This document shows positions 10,522 through 14,837 of a stretch of DNA of 14,837 bases, in pieces (position 1 is the first letter of the stretch; each line of letters opens with the position of its first letter). The notes below the pieces were generated by a model, which ran no database searches, had not been told where the DNA came from, and saw only the letters and a list, made by a program, of their open reading frames with translations. The translations under genes were made by a program, and so were the position numbers. This stretch comes from Actinomycetota bacterium (lineage in GTDB: Bacteria; Actinomycetota; Acidimicrobiia; Acidimicrobiales; Ilumatobacteraceae): the NCBI GenBank assembly GCA_010024485.1, contig RGGX01000015.1:1-14837 (forward strand). The letters run 5' to 3'.

Positions 10522-12819
10522 TTGGCGAATCCCCCGGTCGTTCTCGTATCTCTCGACGGCATCGCGCCCCGTTTCGTGACGCCCGAGCGGATGCCTCATC
10601 TCTGTTCGCTCGCCCGCTCCGGAGGCGCGTGTTTCTCCGCCCGCACCGTGGATCCGCCATGGACGCGCGTGGTGCACGCCTCGATGCTCCTGGGCGTGAC
10701 ACCCGAGGCACACGGTCTCGTCGACAACTCGATGTCGCCGCTCAGCGAGGGTGTCACCTCGGTGCTCTCGGTGGCCCGGTCGGCGGGTCTCACCACGGCA
10801 TCGGCCAACAACTGGAAGCAGATGGACTCGCTCATCGAGCCGCAGGCCAGCCTGCATCGCATCTTCATCGACTCGGGTTATGACCCGGCTGAGGACGACC
10901 TCATGGTCGACATGTTCACTTCGGTGTGGCGGGCGCGCCGACCGGATGTGTCGTTCGTCTACCTGTGTCGAACGGATCTCGTTGGGCACGACCACGGATG
11001 GGGGAGCGAGGAGTACCTGAGCGCGATGACCGAGATCGACCGGACGCTCGGCCGACTGCTCGCCGTCCTCGGGGAGGACACCGCGGTGGTCGTCACCACC
11101 GATCACGGCGGACTCGGGGCCGACCACTCCGCCACCAGCGACGAGGTGATGGAGATCTTCGTCGCCGTCCGCTCCGACCGGGTGACCGCCGGTTCGATGT
11201 GGACCGCGACGTCGACGCTCGATGTCGCTCCGACCGTGGCCGATCTCGCAGGTCTCGAACCCGATCCGAGCTGGACCGGTTCGAGCCTGATCGGCAGGGA
11301 GGTCCCGTTGGTCGATCACCTCCTCGACCTGGTCGAACAGGGAGCCTCGGTCACCTACGGGGAGCATGTCGACATGCGCGCTCACGCCCTGCAGACGGCG
11401 CGCGCCGTCGAGAACGATGGCGATGTCGCCGACGACGACCTCGTGATCGCCGCCCTGCTCCACGACGTCGGCCATCTCCTCGCCCCAGCGGGCGATCACG
11501 GGTTCGCCGACCACGCCGGGGTCGGAGCCGAGCGTCTCGGGCCGTGGTTGCCGGCCACCGTGACCGAGCCGATCCGTCTCCACGTCGCTGCGAAGCGCCA
11601 CCTGGTCGCCACCGAAGAGGGCTTCCGCGACACGCTGAGCGAGGCGTCTCTCATCACCCTCGAGCAACAGGGTGGCCCCATGGGGGCCGACGAGTCGTCG
11701 GCGTTCCTCGACGAGACCCACGCTGAGCGGGCCATGCGACTCCGTCGCGCCGACGACCTCGGCAAGCAGGCCGGTGTCGACGCCGGCACGGTCGAGGACC
11801 GACGGGCGCTGCTGGAGCGCGTGTTCGCCACTGGTCCGATCGACCCCTCTCTCGCTTACGACGCCTGTCGTTGTCCGGCATGTCGGGATGAGTCATCGCA
11901 GCAGCACCTCATCGATGTGAGCTCGGTGAGCGGTGCGACCGCGCTCGGCTCGCATCGGCGCGACGACGGTCTCGAGGTCCAGTTGCGGCTCAGCGATGGC
12001 TCCGACCACCGCGTCTGGCTGCCGGAGCGGGCGCCGGTGATCACCCGCATCTCGACGCCGTGGTCACCCGGCTATCGCCCGGTGGCGCGTGACGCCGGTG
12101 ATGTGGACGCGATCTCGACCGATGTGGCGATCGACGGCTTGGCCCATGTGCGCGGTATCCCGACCGAGGAGGGTGAGGTGCTCCGGTTCGCCTCGACCAT
12201 CGGGTTCGTGCACGAGACCCACTACGGACGTCTCTTCGATGTCCGGGTCGAGCCTCAGGCGATCAACCTGGCGTACACCTCACTCGGCCTTCCGCTGCAC
12301 ACCGACAACCCGTATCACGACCCGGTGCCCCCGGTTCAGATCCTGCACTGCCTCCAGCCGGCGGTGTCGGGTGGGGCGAATCGTCTCTCCGACGGCTTCG
12401 CCGCTGCCGAGCAACTCCGCGTGGAGGATCCGCGGGCGTTCGAGTTGCTGGCCTCGCGCCCGGTGGTGTTCCGGTACAACGGTGGTGGCTTCGATCACTC
12501 GGCTGAGCGAACGGTCATCGACTGCCGCCAGGACGGCTCAATCCGCGCGGTCGCGATGAACCATCGGAGCCTCGAGACACCGGTCGACGGCGACTTCGCA
12601 CTCGCGCTCACCCGGTTCAGCCGGATCCTCGAGGAGGGGGAGATCGAACTGACCATGGATGCCGGTGAGGCCATCGTGTTCGACAACTCCCGGGTGTTGC
12701 ACGCCCGCACCGAGTACGACCCCTCCGAGGGGCGGCATCTGCAGGGGTGCTACGTCGACACCGACCTCATGAAGGCCAAGGCCCGCCGGGTGCTCGCCGC
12801 GGCCACCACCGGAGGATGA
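10522..12819 (+). CDS. Three-domain fusion: AP/NPP-type phosphodiesterase + PhnZ/TmpB-type HD oxygenase + TmpA/GBBH-type 2OG dioxygenase (putative phosphonate catabolism)
   Basis: 765 residues from TTG 10522, no signal peptide, so probably cytoplasmic. Residues 5-260: alkaline-phosphatase superfamily, with Asp12 (VSLDG), nucleophile Thr48 (PPWTRVVHASMLLG), Asp152/His156 (TDLVGHDHG), Asp194/His195 (TTDHGG) and His202. Residues 261-440: HD-domain diiron oxygenase of the phosphonate-operon type, with TYGEHVD (278-284), His288, His314-Asp315 (LLHDVGH), His331, His354 (RLHVAAKRHL), QGGPM (383-387) and RRADDLGK (Asp411). Residues 445-500: the zinc module of gamma-butyrobetaine hydroxylase, Cys449/451/454 and His496. 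Residues 545-755: TauD-fold core with Fe ligands His593, Asp595, His727 and 2-oxoglutarate Arg738 (GRHLQGCY). In known pathways a TmpA-type enzyme hydroxylates an aminoethylphosphonate at C1 and an HD oxygenase then splits C-P, giving phosphate and an amino acid or betaine. The phosphodiesterase role (freeing the phosphonate from an ester) is inference. All ligand sets look complete. Confidence 0.88.
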   Translation: MANPPVVLVSLDGIAPRFVTPERMPHLCSLARSGGACFSARTVDPPWTRVVHASMLLGVTPEAHGLVDNSMSPLSEGVTSVLSVARSAGLTTASANNWKQMDSLIEPQASLHRIFIDSGYDPAEDDLMVDMFTSVWRARRPDVSFVYLCRTDLVGHDHGWGSEEYLSAMTEIDRTLGRLLAVLGEDTAVVVTTDHGGLGADHSATSDEVMEIFVAVRSDRVTAGSMWTATSTLDVAPTVADLAGLEPDPSWTGSSLIGREVPLVDHLLDLVEQGASVTYGEHVDMRAHALQTARAVENDGDVADDDLVIAALLHDVGHLLAPAGDHGFADHAGVGAERLGPWLPATVTEPIRLHVAAKRHLVATEEGFRDTLSEASLITLEQQGGPMGADESSAFLDETHAERAMRLRRADDLGKQAGVDAGTVEDRRALLERVFATGPIDPSLAYDACRCPACRDESSQQHLIDVSSVSGATALGSHRRDDGLEVQLRLSDGSDHRVWLPERAPVITRISTPWSPGYRPVARDAGDVDAISTDVAIDGLAHVRGIPTEEGEVLRFASTIGFVHETHYGRLFDVRVEPQAINLAYTSLGLPLHTDNPYHDPVPPVQILHCLQPAVSGGANRLSDGFAAAEQLRVEDPRAFELLASRPVVFRYNGGGFDHSAERTVIDCRQDGSIRAVAMNHRSLETPVDGDFALALTRFSRILEEGEIELTMDAGEAIVFDNSRVLHARTEYDPSEGRHLQGCYVDTDLMKAKARRVLAAATTGG

Positions 12820-12827
12820 CGGTGGTG
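12804..12827. terminator. Bidirectional terminator-like hairpin at a convergent junction
   Basis: CACCACCG (12804-12811) and CGGTGGTG (12820-12827) form a perfect 8-bp stem with an 8-nt loop that contains the stop codon of the fusion gene. It lies between two convergent genes whose stops are 12 bp apart. No T-run follows on either side, as is usual in high-GC actinobacteria. Confidence 0.6.
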
Positions 12828-12831
12828 TCGG

Positions 12832-13794
12832 TCAGTCGCGGTTGCGACGGGTGGCGGCGATCGCGGCGAGCGATCCTCCACCGGCGAGGATCAGCAGGAT
12901 CCCGGCGTAGAGACCGATGTTCGCGCCGTCGGTGTCGGTGGCGTCGGTGAACACCTCGACCGGTGCGGCCTCGAGGAGTCCGGCGTCATCGAGATCGGTC
13001 GTGCCGTCGACGTCGGTGTCAGCGTCGGTGTTCGGGATGACGATCTCTGGGGTCACAGCCTCGGGGGTCTCGACCTCGGGAATCTCAACCTGCGGCATCT
13101 CGGCCTCGGGCATGTCGCTCTCGGGGTTGACAGGAAGCTCCTCAGGGGCGACCTCGCTGTTGTTGACCCGCACCTCGGGCTGCGCCTCCGGCTCCGGAGC
13201 GACCTCGGCTTCGGGCTGCGCCTCGGGCTGAGCGTCCGCCTCGGGCTCGGGCCACCAATCGGGGGTGACCTCCGCCTCACCCTCGGGAGCGACCTCGGCT
13301 TCAGGCTGGGCGAGCTCGGGCTCGGCGTCGTCATCGGTGCCAAGGAACGGGTTCTCCGGCTCGACTTCCGGGAAGTCGGGCAGCGGGACGATCGTCTCCG
13401 GATCGATCTCGAACTGCTCTGGGTCCACCATCTCTGGGACCGTCTGCGCGAACACGCTCGGATCGATCGGGGTCGGCACCTCAATGCCACTGAAGCCACT
13501 GCCGGCATCGTCGCTGCTGTCGGTGTTGCCGAGGTAGTCGAGCAACGCGCCGTAGTCGACATCATCGCTGTTGTCGCCGAAGTAGTCGAGCGGTGCTCCG
13601 TAGTCGGGGAAGATGAGCGCCGGTGCCGGCGGGCACTCCACGATGCGAGGGATCCCGTCCGGGCCCGGCTCCATGCAGATCTCGGTTCCGGAGGCGGCGA
13701 CGCTGCCAGCGGACAGCGCGGCGCCGGCGAGACCAGCGATCGCGAGACCGGTGATCCCGCGGAGAAGGTTCTTGTTGGTGAGGTGCTTGTTCAT
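12832..13794 (-). CDS. Secreted acidic Pro/Glu-rich surface protein with C-terminal membrane anchor
   Basis: A 320-residue protein of unknown function. Residues 1-36 are a Sec signal peptide: a basic start (MNKHLTNKNLLRG), a hydrophobic Ala/Gly/Leu core, and a likely cut after SVAASG or nearby. Residues 64-95 hold two imperfect copies of a DYGAxLDYxGxxxSDD unit. Residues 110-255 are strongly acidic and built of Pro-Glu-Ala-Glu and Val-Ala-Pro-Glu type repeats, probably an extended, disordered stalk. Residues 256-272 are Asp-rich (TDADTDVDGTTDLDD), which may bind calcium. Residues 293-314 form one transmembrane helix followed by RRNRD, the layout of a sortase-type anchor but without an LPxTG motif, so simple membrane anchoring is more likely. 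Start: ATG at 13794 with AGGGAG about 7 nt upstream on the minus strand; the longer frame from 13848 would put 18 non-signal residues in front. Confidence 0.8.
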   Translation of the reverse strand: MNKHLTNKNLLRGITGLAIAGLAGAALSAGSVAASGTEICMEPGPDGIPRIVECPPAPALIFPDYGAPLDYFGDNSDDVDYGALLDYLGNTDSSDDAGSGFSGIEVPTPIDPSVFAQTVPEMVDPEQFEIDPETIVPLPDFPEVEPENPFLGTDDDAEPELAQPEAEVAPEGEAEVTPDWWPEPEADAQPEAQPEAEVAPEPEAQPEVRVNNSEVAPEELPVNPESDMPEAEMPQVEIPEVETPEAVTPEIVIPNTDADTDVDGTTDLDDAGLLEAAPVEVFTDATDTDGANIGLYAGILLILAGGGSLAAIAATRRNRD

Positions 13795-13813
13795 GATGTT
13801 CTCCCTGTGTCGG

Positions 13814-13833
13814 GTACAGCGTTTGTGCTGTAC
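13814..13833. promoter_or_regulatory. Perfect inverted repeat upstream of the surface-protein gene
   Basis: GTACAGC (13814-13820) and GCTGTAC (13827-13833) are exact inverted copies separated by 6 nt, centred about 30 bp upstream of the surface-protein ATG. It could be a repressor operator or an mRNA hairpin in the 5' leader. It is not followed by a T-run in the gene's direction. Confidence 0.5.
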
Positions 13834-13859
13834 GACGGTCCAGAGCACCCATGCACCGG

Positions 13860-13884
13860 GTTCTCACACTTTTCGTCCGAGAAC
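13860..13884. promoter_or_regulatory. Inverted repeat GTTCTC-N13-GAGAAC in the divergent region
   Basis: GTTCTC (13860-13865) and GAGAAC (13879-13884) are 6-bp inverted half-sites in the 163-bp gap between the divergent surface-protein and lipoprotein genes. The placement suits an operator upstream of the surface-protein promoter, but 6-bp half-sites with a 13-bp gap can arise by chance. Confidence 0.3.
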
Positions 13885-13945
13885 TTTCAACCACCCCCCA
13901 AACCCTGCAAACACGCCGCCTGCGAATGACCGACCATCGGTCGGG

Positions 13946-13951
13946 TACCCT
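13946..13951 (+). promoter_or_regulatory. -10 element TACCCT for the lipoprotein gene (leaderless type)
   Basis: TACCCT ends 6 nt before the ATG at 13958, the recurring leaderless layout. It picks this ATG over a much longer open frame that starts at 13613 and would run antisense through the surface-protein gene. Confidence 0.5.
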
Positions 13952-13957
13952 TTCGCC

Positions 13958-14521
13958 ATGGCTGATCAGCGTTCACGCCGTCATTCGGTCCGCCTCGCGA
14001 TCCCGGTGCTTGCCATGGTGCTCGCATCCTGCGGTGGGTCGGAGGATCCGGTCGTCGAGGAGGCCGAGGCCGAGGCCGCCGCGGCTGAGGTCGCGCCGAC
14101 CACCACCGCAGCTCCGGTGGCGACCACCACCGAGGCTCCCGCCACCACCGAGGCCCCGACCACCACCGTCGCCCAGGTCAACTACGCCGCCGCGGTCGTC
14201 GTGGTCGCCAACGCGAGTTCGGTGAACGGCTCCGCCGGCCGGATGAGCGACGTGCTCACGGCCGCCGGCTACACGATGGGGTCGGCGACCAACTCGACCG
14301 AGGGCCAACTCGGCGCGACCAAGGTGTACTACGCGACCGGTGACGACGCTGCTCAGGCCGTGGCCGAGTCGATCGTGCGTCTGCTCGGCGGTGCGATCGA
14401 ACTCCTCCAGCTGCCTGGGGTGCCCCCGGTGGAGTCGGCCTCCCTCGACGGGGCGACGGTCCTCATCGCTCTCGGTGACGACTGGGCCGACCGCAACCCC
14501 ACCGCCTCCGCTGGCGGCTGA
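13958..14521 (+). CDS. Lipoprotein with C-terminal LytR_C domain
   Basis: A 187-residue protein. Residues 1-25 are a lipoprotein signal: Arg-rich start (DQRSRRHSVR), hydrophobic core, and lipobox LASC with Cys25 as the lipidated residue, followed by GGSED. Residues 33-72 are an Ala/Glu/Thr/Pro-rich linker with repeated APTTT/EAPTTT units, a typical cell-wall spacer and possible O-glycosylation region. Residues 75-177 match the LytR_C domain: AVVVVANASSVNGSAGRMSD, then LTAAGYTMGSATNS, TKVYYATGDDAAQAVAES, and a closing ATVLIALGDDWA. This domain is often found at the C-terminus of LytR-CpsA-Psr wall-assembly enzymes or alone in actinobacterial envelope proteins; here no catalytic LCP domain is present, so it may be an accessory envelope protein. 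It is divergent from the surface protein and convergent with udk. Confidence 0.85.
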   Translation: MADQRSRRHSVRLAIPVLAMVLASCGGSEDPVVEEAEAEAAAAEVAPTTTAAPVATTTEAPATTEAPTTTVAQVNYAAAVVVVANASSVNGSAGRMSDVLTAAGYTMGSATNSTEGQLGATKVYYATGDDAAQAVAESIVRLLGGAIELLQLPGVPPVESASLDGATVLIALGDDWADRNPTASAGG

Positions 14522-14544
14522 GCCGCACCCGACCCCGGTCAGCC
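14516..14544. terminator. Bidirectional terminator-like hairpin between the lipoprotein gene and udk
   Basis: GGCTGA (14516-14521, containing the lipoprotein stop) pairs with TCAGCC (14539-14544, containing the udk stop). Two more C-G pairs can extend the stem past a bulge. The convergent genes are 17 bp apart. No T-run follows. Confidence 0.45.
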
Positions 14545-14837
14545 TGCAGTTAACTCGCGGACCCGCGCGAGCAGCACGTCCATCGCCGGACGGTTCAGAC
14601 CGCCCTCGGGCACGATCACGTCGGCGTGCGCGCGGCTCGGCTCGATGAACGACTCATGGCTCGGTCGCACGGTGGCGAGGTACTGATTGACGATGCTCTC
14701 CTGGGTGCGTCCGCGCTCGACGACATCGCGCTGGAGGCGGCGGATGAACCGGAGGTCGGCCGGAGTGTCGACGAACACCTTGAGGTCGAACCGGTCACGC
14801 AACCCCTGGTCCCAGAGCACCAGGATCCCCTCCACGA
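14539..14837 (-). CDS. udk: Uridine kinase, N-terminus beyond the right edge
   Basis: Only the C-terminal 99 or so residues are in the window; the N-terminus with the P-loop is beyond base 14837. Uridine kinase phosphorylates uridine and cytidine for nucleotide salvage. The visible part is highly typical: EGILVLWDQGLRDRFDLKVFV at the edge, the DTPADLRFIRRLQRD segment whose arginines contact phosphate, ERGRTQESIVNQYLATVRP, a SHESFIEPSRAHADVIVPEGG stretch, and a closing helix with LLARVREL. The ATG near 14835 is an internal methionine, not the start, since the family places about 100 residues before this motif. The gene ends convergently with the lipoprotein gene. Confidence 0.93.
   Translation of the reverse strand, partial: VEGILVLWDQGLRDRFDLKVFVDTPADLRFIRRLQRDVVERGRTQESIVNQYLATVRPSHESFIEPSRAHADVIVPEGGLNRPAMDVLLARVRELTAG

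Noticed and set aside
13053..13565. Repeat-rich stretch as a CRISPR or tandem-repeat array
   Set aside because: The repetition comes from Pro/Glu codons of the surface protein; there are no regular spacers or exact repeats.
13613..13957. N-terminal extension of the lipoprotein from an upstream ATG
   Set aside because: It would run antisense through the surface-protein gene and remove the signal peptide from the N-terminus; the promoter element at 13946 supports the ATG at 13958.

Overview
The window is a stretch of high-GC chromosome with dense genes and very short intergenic gaps. The rex-hemACD order, the many GTG starts, the GTGA/ATGA stop-start overlaps and the repeated leaderless-type promoters (TANNNT about 6-8 nt before the start codon) point to an actinobacterium. 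A member of the Acidimicrobiia is my best guess, by general resemblance only; no marker gene settles it.

Layout. 1-626: the 3' end of an S-adenosylmethionine hydrolase-family gene (DUF62), then a 27-residue membrane microprotein. 669-6500: a redox-controlled tetrapyrrole cluster, rex-hemA-hemC-hemD-hemB-hemL, which would run from glutamyl-tRNA to uroporphyrinogen III. A Rex-operator-like site overlaps the rex promoter. hemA is damaged: its dimerisation domain is missing and the reading frame is shifted, so its 5' part now reads on into hemC. 6530-7861: a dienelactone-hydrolase-family gene converging on a Crp/Fnr-type regulator. 7892-9836: ispD-ispF-rlmB, overlapping by 4 nt at each joint. rlmB stops inside a tRNA-Thr gene and lacks the catalytic end of its SPOUT domain.

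9827-10468: tRNA-Thr(UGU). Its last 32 bp are repeated exactly 536 bp downstream. Between the repeats sits a DUF4160-DUF2442 gene pair whose second member has its C-terminus replaced by translated tRNA sequence. This looks like an attachment-site scar or a very small integrated element.

10522-12819: the most striking gene. It encodes a 765-residue protein that joins, in order, an alkaline-phosphatase/NPP-type phosphodiesterase domain, a PhnZ/TmpB-type HD-domain diiron oxygenase, and a gamma-butyrobetaine-hydroxylase/TmpA-type Fe(II)/2-oxoglutarate dioxygenase with its N-terminal zinc module. The second and third domains match the two-enzyme oxidative C-P bond cleavage pathway for (trimethyl)aminoethylphosphonate. 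The first could release such a phosphonate from an ester. This would be a complete phosphonate-scavenging pathway on one chain.

12832-14837: a secreted, acidic Pro/Glu-rich surface protein with a C-terminal membrane anchor, a divergent lipoprotein with a LytR_C domain, and the 3' end of a uridine kinase gene. No gene-free stretch exceeds 300 bases. I saw no CRISPR array, insertion sequence, rRNA or replication origin.
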